Part shown: positions 13,701 to 25,700 of the stretch, piece after piece
Numbering within the stretch: position 1 is the first letter of the stretch
Layout: each line of letters starts with the position of its first letter
Source of the DNA: Hippasteria phrygiana
Taxonomy: Eukaryota; Echinodermata; Asteroidea; Valvatida; Goniasteridae
Reading direction: 5' to 3'
Length of the DNA: 64,000 nt
NCBI GenBank assembly: GCA_037893225.1
Contig: JAZGUH010000273.1
Coordinates: 1-64,000 of the forward strand
The notes under the pieces: generated by a model
The model's database searches: none
The model's input: only the letters and a program-made list of their open reading frames with translations
What the model was told of the DNA's origin: nothing
Translations under genes and position numbers: made by a program

Positions 13701-16700
13701 AAAGGTTATTCGGGATAAAATTGCTAACCTAATGTCACGCGATGTTAAGCAACGCCTATTCTGACTGAATTTAACACGTGCGCGTTGTGCGACCACCTTG
13801 CCAGCGGCGTAGACAAATATGGCGTGGAGGGAGCTCACGCCCCCATACAAAAATTGTCTCCCCCAGTCGCCCCCCCCCCCAACTGAACATTTTGCAAACG
13901 GAGGAAATAATAGTACAATGCGCCCCCCCCCCCCCCCCCCCACACACACTGTAACATCCAGCCCCCCAACTCGCCCCTGGCCCTATGGAGAAAGCCCTGG
14001 CTACGCCGCTGCACCTTGCGTGTTCATACGCGCGCGTTAGTTATCCCGAATGACCCGTGACCCATGCGCAGTTGAAATTCAGTTTATCACGTTATGATGA
14101 AGTCATCGTTTTCCATGAACAATTCCGATATTTGAACACAACATTTATCACCTATGTTTACCCAAATTTTTGTATAAATTTTATTGTGGAATTGTTTGAA
14201 TAAATACATACTAGTGTGTTTTTTGGGGGGACTAAACACTGCAATTTCACATGACTTTTGTGAACACAAATTTCCTCAGTTATGATTGGTCAGCAGCTAC
14301 GTAATGAGATTCGTGTAGGAGAACTGTAGATTCTCTGTAAATATACAACACTGTTGACATAAATTTAGAGCACATTTTGACAAAGTGGTAATGTAAATTT
14401 ACATCCTCTTTGTATAAATTAAAATTAAAACACAAAGACTACGGACGCGTGTTATTTTCTATGTCACAGTACCGTAATTTTACATCGAAAATCCGTTAAA
14501 ACTCAAATACCGTGATGCCGGTCCCCTTGGTAGCGTATGCCTCGATGGTGTAGAACCCCTGCAGTGGTAGGCCAAAGGACCAGTTGTTCCACCTCCTTTA
14601 GATGGTCTGTGGAATGGATCCTCGGTGGAATACCATTAGCGGAATATCGTTGGTGGAATACCGCCGGTGGAATACTGTCAACTAATTTCCCCCCACACCA
14701 ATTGGACGGTATAGTTCGAAGTCACAGATACCTACGATAAAACAGTGAAAGCTCTAGAGAAATACTTCGGCCCAAAGAAGAGTGTCATGGTGGAGAGGTA
14801 CAAATTTCGCCAACGGGGACAAGGGAACGGTGAGCCAATCAAACAGTTTGTCGTGGCTTTGATTGACCGAACTTGCAGCCACATGTAACGTTGGGGCATT
14901 GACTGAAGACATGATCAGGGATCAGATCATTGAGAAGACATCATATCTATCCCTCGCGTTAGAGAACGCCTGCTCATCGAGGATGACTCATTGACATTGG
15001 ACAAAGCCCTCAAATCGAATCAGCACTTTCTAATTCCCAAGCCATCAGATCTCATGCCCCCGCTCAGCAGCAGACTAGCTGCTAAAGCTACAAGTACAGG
15101 GTGTCCGCCCTAAGCGTCAACCACAGCGTCGACCCGTGGCTACAAAACCACCTATTGCCGATCGTGGACCAGATTTCCATTGCTTTAACTGTGGGGACAA
15201 GTCCCACTCAGCAAAGAGTTCCAAGTGCCCCGCGCGTGGGAAAAAGTGCTCCGCGTGTGGCAACATTAACCATTTTGCCAGTGTCTGCCGCTGATCACAA
15301 CGAGCTAACACTAATATTCGCCATGCGGACAACCCGGATAGTGACGAACTTAGTATGGTTTGCACAGTTACTGACCCTGGCAATATTGGTTATGGAAACT
15401 TGAAGGACTGTGTACTCGTTATTGACCGCATATCTACACGCCTCCTCATCGATCTTGGGGCAAAGGCATCTATCCTGAGTGAGGCTATATACAAGCTGCA
15501 TTTCTCACACCACCCACTACGCCCGGCAACTTCCACCCTTCATGCATACTCTGACTCCAAAATAGAGGTATGTGGGGTCATATCTGTTCCAGTTCAGTAC
15601 AACGACAAAACACTGGACCACTTCGCATTTCACGTTGCTAAGGGCAGAAGCCTCATGGGTGTTGACCTGTTCGACAAACTGGGGTTCAAGGTGTCTGATC
15701 CCACTGGCACCCCTATCTACATGGTGGACATTGACAAACAGTATCCCACCATTTTCACCGGCTTTGGGGAAATTAAGCACTTCTGCCATCGCCCCCGTGT
15801 TGACCCAGTTTCGCAACACCTTCGCCCTCTCCCCTTCGCGGTTCGCGACCAAGTCTCCACGGAACTTCGACGACTCGAATCACAGGGTATAGTCGAGTGC
15901 ATTGACACTTCTCCCTGGATCTCGAACTTGGTCATCGCATGGAGGCGCAATGGGGAAATTCGCCTTTGCGTTGATCTGAAAGAGGTGAATAAAGCTGTCA
16001 TTCCAGACAAATACCCGATTCCTACCATCAACGAGTTGTCGAACGAATTCCACGGTGCCACGGTATTCTCTAAACTCGACATGCGTCGTAGCTACTTGCA
16101 AATACCACTCGCAGAGGACATGTCGACAGTAAACAGCTCACAGCCTTCGTGACACTGACGGGGTGTTCCAATCGCCGGATGCCCTATGGACTCTCATCAG
16201 CACTAAGTGCGTTCCAAAAAATCATCACCAGTATGCTCACAGGGATCGACGGAGCCATCAATCTTATCGACGACATTGTTGTCCATGGACGGACCATGGA
16301 CGAACCTGACTTGCGACTCCATGCTGTGCTTGCTCGACTTGCCAATAACAAGGTCACACTGACTTCCTTGGCTACAGAGTTTCAGCCAAAGGAGTCCAGC
16401 CTACGCTCACGAACATGGACGCTATCCTGAAACTACAGGCTCCCACCAACACCAAAGACCTTGCCTCGTTTCTCGGCTCCTGCAACTTCTACCTGAAATT
16501 TGTATCTTGCTACGCAGATATCGCAGAGCCACTGCGCAAGCTACTACGCAAGGACATGCCTTGGGAGTGGGGAGACCCCCAAGCCCAAGCCTTAGCCTTC
16601 GCCACGCTGAAGGAGAAAATCAATTCTCCACCGGTCCTCGCACACTTCGATCCCGGTGCCACTACGTTGGTCACCACCGACGCCTCCGGCACTGCCTTCG

Positions 16701-19700
16701 GGGCCGTGCTTTCGCAAGAGGTCAACGGTACAGAACGCCCAGTTGCCTTCGGTTCTCGCACGCTTTCTCCAGCAGAAAGAAAGTATTCCACTGGAGAATG
16801 CGAAACCCTCGCCTGCATCTAAGCATGTGAACACAGGCATATCTACCTGTACGGCAGAAAATTCACTGCAGCGTTCGATTAGCCTCATTTTGTGGCTTCC
16901 CCACGCGGTGTAACCCTGTGTTTTAAGTGTAAGCTAATCGAACGCAACCTATGCCTGGCAGGATATGGGGACGACCAATAGGGGCTTGAAGAGTCCTGAT
17001 ACCCGGTCCCTGCTTTAATAGAACCCGCCTTTTGTACCATATGACTCGACTTTATCGCGTCAACCCATTGTCCCCATTAAACAGTTGTCAAACAAAAATT
17101 TGAATCCAGACAAATTCAATTTCGAAACTCCGCCACAAGAAAAAAAATCATTTGCAACTGCCGTCTTTCCGCATTCACTTTCTTTTGGAAATAGGCCTAT
17201 ACTCACAGTTCTGCTTGCATGCGTGCATGCATGGGTGTTAAATTGGGGGTGGAATTGCTGGGAATCGATTACTCCTATTATTCTTAATCTTGATTGAAAC
17301 AATACCTACTTCGGGCTCTGTTAACATAAAATTGGGGGTGGGGGAAATGTGTATATATTGGCAGTTGTACAAACCCTATGTGAATGTCGAATGTGTGAAA
17401 AAACGATATTCGCTGTACAAACCCTATGTGAATATCGAATGAGTGAAACAAATTATATTCGCTGTACAAATGTACAAACCCTGTGAAGATCGAATGTGTG
17501 AAGATCGAATGTGTAAAAAAAACACGATATTCGCTGTACAAACCCTATGTGAATATCGAATATCGAATGTGTGAAAAAAACCACGATATTCGCTGTACAA
17601 ATCCTATGTGAATGTCGAATATCGAATGTGTGAAAAAACGATATTCGCTGTACAAACCCTATGTGAATATCTGTCAGTAGCAAATATTGTTTTGCTTTTT
17701 TTTAACACCCTGAATTTTAATATAGCAGTCTAGTCCCTCAGAGCTTACCAGTTTTGTAGAAATTCTCCCCCACATAGTAATTGATCAGGCCATGAGTCTT
17801 CTTCACTGTCTCCTATTGTATTTTTGCATCTCTCCAGTTAAAGCCTCACTAAGTGTTTTGTTTATTTTTGTTGGCTTTCTTTTGACTTTAGGACAGTCTT
17901 ATGTAATATGTTGGGATACACCAGAAAGCTGCTTCTTATCTTTAGAAAGTACATAGAGTTAGGATACAGTGATTTGACTAATAAACCAGATTTGAAGGGA
18001 AAAACCTGTTTCTGTGTCCTTTCTTTTTGTAATGTAAAATTTGCCCAGGTTAGTTTGTTAGATGTAGGGTTGTTGGGACATAATGGAAAGTAATTGGATG
18101 TTATTGCGAAAGAGTTGAAAATGATGTGGAAAGATAGAGTGATAGCTTGAAGATAGAACACCACAAGATTTTGCTAGAGAAGGTTGTAGTTTTATCTGCT
18201 CCTGATATCAGAAGCCTGTTAGCCATTGACACCAACTTAGGGCAATTTTGCCGATACTGATCGACACAAAAATCAGGTGTCTACAACGACAGTTCTTGAT
18301 AGATCCCGCCCTAACCAAATCAGGGTTACGAAATTGCCCGTCAGGAGTTGCCTTGTCAACATCAGGCCTGAGGAGCAGAACTCAACCAACTACTTCAAAC
18401 CCATTTTTCAACAAGAAGCTCATGGCCGATTGGTAGAGTTGAAAGAACCTACCCGGTACCCCTTATCCGAACCACCTTGACCGAGGGTCAGTACCTACCC
18501 AAGCCTTTCACCCGCGAACAGTCTTAACAGCCAACAGAGAGAGAGAGAGTCCCAACCCACAGCAAGGACCTACCTATAGCAGAAGGGACGTTGACTGAGC
18601 GGACACGGTGTATGGGGTTGATACATCTTGGTGGCGGGTAGTACGTACATAGTTAAAAGGGACGTTCACATAATTTCAGGGTTTATATTTCGATTGAGTA
18701 ACTAAAAAGCAATTTTGGGATCCAATAATAAGTCTGTATTTTGAGTTAATAGACAACTGAACACAATGAATGAATAGGACTTTATCTGCAAAGTCACCTT
18801 TGAGTTTATTTTAATAATTAAATTTAATTTGCTTTTTATGCCGAATTGATGTAAATAAAATTGTAAATATTAATATTTGAGGAAGAACATTTAGAAAGTG
18901 TCACGTTTTGTTTTATTGGAAGTCGCATTCTTACAATGGGGGCTGGTCCGGGAAATTGAATTTGTAAACGAACCCAAGAGTGCGACATACCAAAAAAAAA
19001 ACAATTTGATTCCAGTAAATTCTAATGATGTAGCATAGTGTCACAGAAGTATAATGATACTTACCTTGATACTTACATTTTTGTTTTTATTCCTACAGGT
19101 TGAGAGCTGCTCCATCTGCTGCCTGATCTTGACAAGAGCAACCAAGTACCCCCCATCCCCATATACACGTAGTCTTTGGCTAACGAGTAAGTGTAAGAGT
19201 GAGATGGAGGCGGAATTTGACAGAGTAAGAATTATTGCAGAAGCATGTGGGTTGAGTGGGACAGAATTGCTACAATTTCTCAAACAGGAACGCGAAGAGA
19301 AAAAGCAAGATGAGCGAGACGAGCGAAATTATCAACGCGAACTCAAACGATCAGAACTTGAAAACCTCCAAATACAGTTACGTATCGAAGCGCTAAGGAA
19401 AGAGAATGCCGAACAACTTGAAATGCAATTTCGCATAGAGTCAATGAAGAGAGAAAACGCATCGGCTGCACAATCTAGTAACTTAAGTCAATATAGTGTC
19501 GCTAAACCCCGCGGCCCAAAATTGCCACCGTTTGATGAAACGCATGACGATATCGACGCGTACTTACAACGCTTTGAGCGTTACGCGCAATGCCAACAAT
19601 GGTCTGAAGATAATTGGGCATTGAATCTAAGTGCACTGTTGAAAGGGAAATCTCTAGAAGTATATTCTCGCTTGGCGTACGACGAAGCCAAAAACTACTC

Positions 19701-22700
19701 TCGCCTCAAGGATGCTTTACTTAAGCGATTTCACTTGACGGCACAAGGCTTTAAACAGAAGTTTAGAAGCGCAAAGCCCGAACGTGATGAAAGCGCCATG
19801 CAGTTTGCCGCAAGATTAGATAACTGGTTGACGAGATGGATAGAAATGGAAAAGTGTGAGAAATCATACGAAACACTGAAGGATCTGCTGTTACGGGAAC
19901 AATTTTTGAATAGCGTCGACCAAAATTTGTCAATTTTCCTTAAGGAAAGAACCCCACACACTGTAACGGAAATGGCCATATTAGCGGAACAATATAGTGA
20001 AGCCCACGGTGGATTCGGCACACAATCATTCACAAGAAGAAACCAAAATAGAATGCAACATGAAGCGAAACATCATGAACAACCATCGCCGAGGTTTTAT
20101 AAACCACAAGGCAGCTCGAACGTGTCACACGACCGTTTCCGAACGTCCGATAGAACTTGTTTTTTTTGTCACAAACCTGGTCATATCGCTCGCGATTGCC
20201 GTGCTAAGAGTGCATCAGCCACAAAAATCGCAAATGTCATTGCCTCAGCATTAACCGGTTACGCGCCCGTTGGCAACTCCGATACCGACGTGTCCAATAT
20301 AACAATTAATGCGCCCGATGATTGTGAGCAAAAACTTGAAACTATTGCTTGCATGATGACACCTCACAGATGTAGTCAATGTGAGAAAGCTGGATTTATG
20401 ATGCTTTCGTGTGGTCATTCACTGCCGATAATGAGTGCTGCGTGTAGAGACAAAAATCCGCAATGCATGCCTGTAGTTGACAGTAAAGTAAACGGATTAG
20501 TTGTGAAGGTATTGCGTGATAGTGGATGTAGTGGTGTAGTAGTGCGAAGAGATTTAGTTAATGATGAACAAATAACTGGTCAGGTGAAACACTGTGTTCT
20601 TGTAGATGGTACTATTAGGAAAGCCCAGATAGCCAAAATCCAGATAGATACCCCATACTATGTAGGAGAAACAGAAGTGTTGTGTATGACTAACCCTGTC
20701 TATGATCTCATCATTGGTAATATTCAAGGTGCTAGGGAACCAGGGAATCCAGAACCCACGTGGAAACTTGATCCAAAACACCCCATCACTTCTCCATCAG
20801 AAATTGAAGCTGTAAACATAGATACTCCACAGGTAAATGCTGTTCTAACTAGGGCACAAGCGAAACAGAACGAAAAACCACTCAGAAAATTGAAGGTTCC
20901 TGCTTTACTGCCAGAAATTGATCAGAATCAAATCAGAGAAGAACAGAAAAGTGATCCGTCACTCAAACGCGTTCGCGAACTAGTATTTGATGAATATCCT
21001 AAGCAAAGCAAATACGGTGCGACCTCCAAATTCTTCTCAAAGAATGACATACTCTACCGAGAATTCAAATCCCCGAAAGTTGACTTGGGTCAGGAAATTA
21101 CTCAGCTTGTAGTTCCGGCAAAATTTCGTGACCATATAATGCGAATTGCACACGAATCTATTCTAGGAGGCCATCAAGGTTCTCAGAAAACCACAGAGAA
21201 AGTACTCACCAACTTTTATTGGCCTGGTGTTCAAGCAGACATAGTCAGATATTGCCGTTCGTGTGACGTATGACAACGCACTACTCCTAAGGGTAGAATA
21301 AGCAAAATTCCGTTAGGAACCATGCCGCTCATTGACACGCCATTTCAACGCGTAGCAATTGATATAGTTGGACCTATCAAACCAGTCTCCGAAAACGGTA
21401 ACCGCTACATATTAACTCTAGTAGACTACGCAACCAGATATCCTGAAGCCATACCCTTGCGAAGTATTGAAACCACTCGTGTAGCAGAAGCTATGGTTGA
21501 TATTTTTGCACGTGTCGGTATACCCAAAGAAATTCTCACTGACCGAGGCTCACAGTTTACTTCAGAATTAATGCGGGAAATTAGTAGACTGTTATCGATA
21601 AGGCAACTCACAACGACCCCCTACCATCCGGCTTGCAACGGTTTAGTTGAACGCTTTAACGGCTCGATGAAACAAATGCTCAAACGACTCTGCGCAGAAA
21701 AACCACGTGATTGGGACCGTTACTTAGGACCATTGCTATTCGCTTATCGTGAAACACCTCAGTCGAGTACCGGATTCGCGCCATTTGAACTCTTATATGG
21801 ACGCACTCTTCGTGGTCCGATGACCATTCTAAAAGAGTTATGGACCGGCGAGAGAACAGAAAATGATGAAACGCGCACTACATTTGAGTACATACTAGAT
21901 CTGCGAAATCGAATCGAGGAAACTTGCAAACTAGCCCAAGATGAACTTCGAAAATCCTCTGAGCAACAGAAACGTTTCTATGATAGGAAAGCCCGAAATC
22001 GAACTTTCAAACCCGGTGATCGTGTACTTCTTCTCTTACCCACAGAAAAGAGCAAACTCCTACTTCAATGGAAAGGCCCATTTCAAGTCACAGAGAAAGT
22101 CAGCCCGTATGACTACAAAATTGACCTGGGTGGTCAAACAAAAATCTTCCATGCCAACCTCCTCAAATTGTATGTCAACCGACCCCAGAAACCGACCCCA
22201 CCGAAATTCAAGTTCACTTTGTGACAGAAGTCAGCGATGTCACAAATATCTTCGAATGTGCCACAGTATCCGTGATCGAATGCGAACCTGGTGAAAATTC
22301 TGTTGAATCAAGCCTCGGTAATAACATTCTCTCTCTCCCACCTCTTGAATCTAAAGAAACCATCAATGATGTACATATTAGTCCTGATCTTTCTGAAAGT
22401 CAAATTAGAGAAGTTAAACGCTTGTTAGGAAACTTCCGTGATGTCATGACAGATGTCCCTAGTATGACCAATCTCGGCACTCATGATATCAAATTGCGAT
22501 CCGAAGAACCAGTTCACAGCAAACCTTATCCAACTCCCTACGCATTAACCGAGACACTCAAAAGGGAAGTGCAAACGATGCTGTACATGAATATCATTGA
22601 GAAATCCGATTCTCCGTACGCATCCCCAATCGTGCTTGTCAAAAAACCCGACGGCACTAATCGATTTTGCATCGACTTCCGTAAACTAAACAAACTCACT

Positions 22701-25700
22701 ATATTCGACTCCGAACCGATTCCTAATCCAGATCAAATATTCGCTAAACTCGCAAACAAACACTACTTCTCGAAGGTCGACCTGAGTAAAGGTTATTGGC
22801 AAATCCCTATGTCTCCAGAAGCAAAACCCAAAACTGCGTTCATCACTCCAGTTGGCCTATTTCAATTTAAGGTTATGCCTTTCGGACTCATCAACGCACC
22901 AGCGACCTTCAGCCGCATCATGCGAACCTTGCTAGCCAATCTCGATCATGTTGATAATTATATCGACGATATCCTTATCCACACCCAATCCTGGGAGGAA
23001 CACATTGAAATTCTAACTAAACTTTTGCATAGGTTAAGGAATTCAGCACTCACAGCTCGACCTAGCAAATGTTCCATTGGAAAGCAAACCATCGACTTTC
23101 TTGGACATGTCATAGGCCAGGGTACGCTGGCTCCTCAGTCAAACAAGATAGACAAGATAAAAAATGCACCAGCGCTCAAAACTAAGAAACAACTACGAGC
23201 ATTTTTAGGCCTATCGGGATATTACCGAAAATTTATCCCAAATTATGCAGCCATTGCCGCCCCGCTAACCGACAAAACCAAAAACAGAGAACCGAACAAA
23301 ATTGTTTGGGAAGCTAGTCAGCAACTTGCTTTTGATGCATTGAAGCAAACTCTAGTATCACCCCCCATCTTGCATCTTCCAAATCTTGAGAAACCATTCA
23401 TTGTTCGCACAGATGCATCTGAGCTATGCATAGGCGCCATATTGCTGCAAGACTATGATGACCAGAAATTCCCTGTCGCATACGCTAGCCGAAAATTACT
23501 ACCTCGCGAATGTAACTACTCAACCATCGAAAAGGAATGCCTTGCATTAGTTTGGGGAGTTCAAAAATTCCAACAGTACTTGTATGGAAAACCCTTCAAA
23601 GTTGAGACAGATCATCAGCCCTTAGCTTACATGCAAAAAGCTAAAGTTGTGAACTCGAGAATCATGAGATGGGCCCTTGCCCTCCAACCCTACTCGATTC
23701 ACATTGTAGCAATCAAGGGTTCTGAAAACATAGGAGCTGACTATTTGAGTCGTACGATGTAAATATTATCCTGTTTAATAAGTTTCGCCTAGAAAATGTG
23801 ATACATTTTCTCCAAAAGGAAGGAGTGAATTGTCAGAAGCAAATATTGTTTTGCTTTTTTTAACACCCTGAATTTTAATATAGCAGTCTAGTCCCTCAGA
23901 GCTTACCAGTTTTGTAGAAATTCTCCCCCACATAGTAATTGATCAGGCCATGAGTCTTCTTCACTGTCTCCTATTGTATTTTTGCATCTCTCCAGTTAAA
24001 GCCTCACTAAGTGTTTTGTTTATTTTTGTTGGCTTTCTTTTGACTTTAGGACAGTCTTATGTAATATGTTGGGATACACCAGAAAGCTGCTTCTTATCTT
24101 TAGAAAGTACATAGAGTTAGGATACAGTGATTTGACTAATAAACCAGATTTGAAGGGAAAAACCTGTTTCTGTGTCCTTTCTTTTTGTAATGTAAAATTT
24201 GCCCAGGTTAGTTTGTTAGATGTAGGGTTGTTGGGACATAATGGAAAGTAATTGGATGTTATTGCGAAAGAGTTGAAAATGATGTGGAAAGATAGAGTGA
24301 TAGCTTGAAGATAGAACACCACAAGATTTTGCTAGAGAAGGTTGTAGTTTTATCTGCTCCTGATATCAGAAGCCTGTTAGCCATTGACACCAACTTAGGG
24401 CAATTTTGCCGATACTGATCGACACAAAAATCAGGTGTCTACAACGACAGTTCTTGATAGATCCCGCCCTAACCAAATCAGGGTTACGAAATTGCCCGTC
24501 AGGAGTTGCCTTGTCAACATCAGGCCTGAGGAGCAGAACTCAACCAACTACTTCAAACCCATTTTTCAACAAGAAGCTCATGGCCGATTGGTAGAGTTGA
24601 AAGAACCTACCCGGTACCCCTTATCCGAACCACCTTGACCGAGGGTCAGTACCTACCCAAGCCTTTCACCCGCGAACAGTCTTAACAGCCAACAGAGAGA
24701 GAGAGTCCCAACCCACAGCAAGGACCTACCTATAGCAGAAGAGACGTTGACTGAGCGGACACGGTGTATGGGGTTGATACATCTTGGTGGCGGGTAGTAC
24801 GTACATAGTTAAAAGGGACGTTCACATAATTTCAGGGTTTATATTTCGATTGAGTAACTAAAAAGCAATTTTGGGATCCAATAATAAGTCTGTATTTTGA
24901 GTTAATAGACAACTGAACACAATGAATGAATAGGACTTTATCTGCAAAGTCACCTTTGAGTTTATTTTAATAATTAAATTTAATTTGCTTTTTATGCCGA
25001 ATTGATGTAAATAAAATTGTAAATATTAATATTTGAGGAAGAACATTTAGAAAGTGTCACGTTTTGTTTTATTGGAAGTCGCATTCTTACAATATCGAAT
25101 GTGTGAAAAAAAACGATATTCGCTGTACAAACCCTATGTGAATGTCGAATATCGAATGTGTGAAAAAACGAGATTCGCTGTACAAACCCTATGTGAATAT
25201 CGAATGTGTGAACAAAACCGATATTCGCTGTACAAACCCTATGTGAATGTCGAATATCGAATGTGAAAAAACGATATTCGCTGTACAAACCCTATGTGAA
25301 TGTCGAATGTGTGAAAAAACAAACATATTCGCTGTACAAACCCAATGTGAATGTCGAATATCGAATGTGTGAAACAAACGATGTTCGCTGTACAAACCCT
25401 ATGTGAATATCGAATGTGTGAAAAAAAAGATATTCGCTGTACAAACCCTATGTAAATGTCGAATATCGAATGTGTGAAAAAAAACGATATTCGCTGTACA
25501 AACCCTATGTGAATGTCGAATATCGAATGTGAAAAAAAGATATTCGCTGTACAAACCCTATGTGAATATCGAATGTGTGAAAAAGACGATATTCGCTGTA
25601 CAAACCCTATGTGAATGTCGAATATCGAATGTGTGAAAAAATACGATATTCACTGTACAAACCCTATGTGAATGTCGAATATCAAATGTGTGAACAAAAA

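Larger units (their letters stand above)
13663..14095. mobile_element. Same MITE, copy 2, interrupted
   Basis: It shares AATAAGCCAGTTCGGTAT, TTATTCGGGATAAAATTG and AATTTAACACGTGCGCG with copy 1. It is split at the CACCTTGC site by the hAT-like element at 13802-14011. The right terminal repeat is degraded (CAGTTTATC). Confidence 0.8.
17672..25091 (+). mobile_element. Gmr1-like Ty3/gypsy retrotransposon, full length
   Basis: A 7420-bp element bounded by near-identical LTRs, with a primer binding site, polypurine tract and the 5-bp duplication ATATC at 17667-17671 and 25092-25096. The protein order is gag, protease, integrase, reverse transcriptase, RNase H. Integrase ahead of reverse transcriptase is the order of Ty1/copia, but the sequences are Ty3/gypsy. 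That combination defines the Gmr1 group known from deuterostomes. The LTRs differ by two substitutions and two small length changes in simple repeats over 1.26 kb, so insertion was recent. One in-frame UGA in integrase and a frame change before reverse transcriptase are the only visible lesions. There is no envelope gene. Confidence 0.95.

Noticed and set aside
17862..18480. Open frames inside the 5' LTR, repeated in the 3' LTR
   Set aside because: Identical in both LTRs simply because the LTRs are identical. No protein family motif.
21271..21273. Selenocysteine insertion at the integrase UGA
   Set aside because: Kept only as a remote option. A private nonsense mutation is far simpler, and no SECIS-like structure was recognised.
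17672..25091. Endogenous retrovirus with envelope
   Set aside because: RNase H is followed within 70 bp by the polypurine tract and 3' LTR, leaving no room for an envelope gene.
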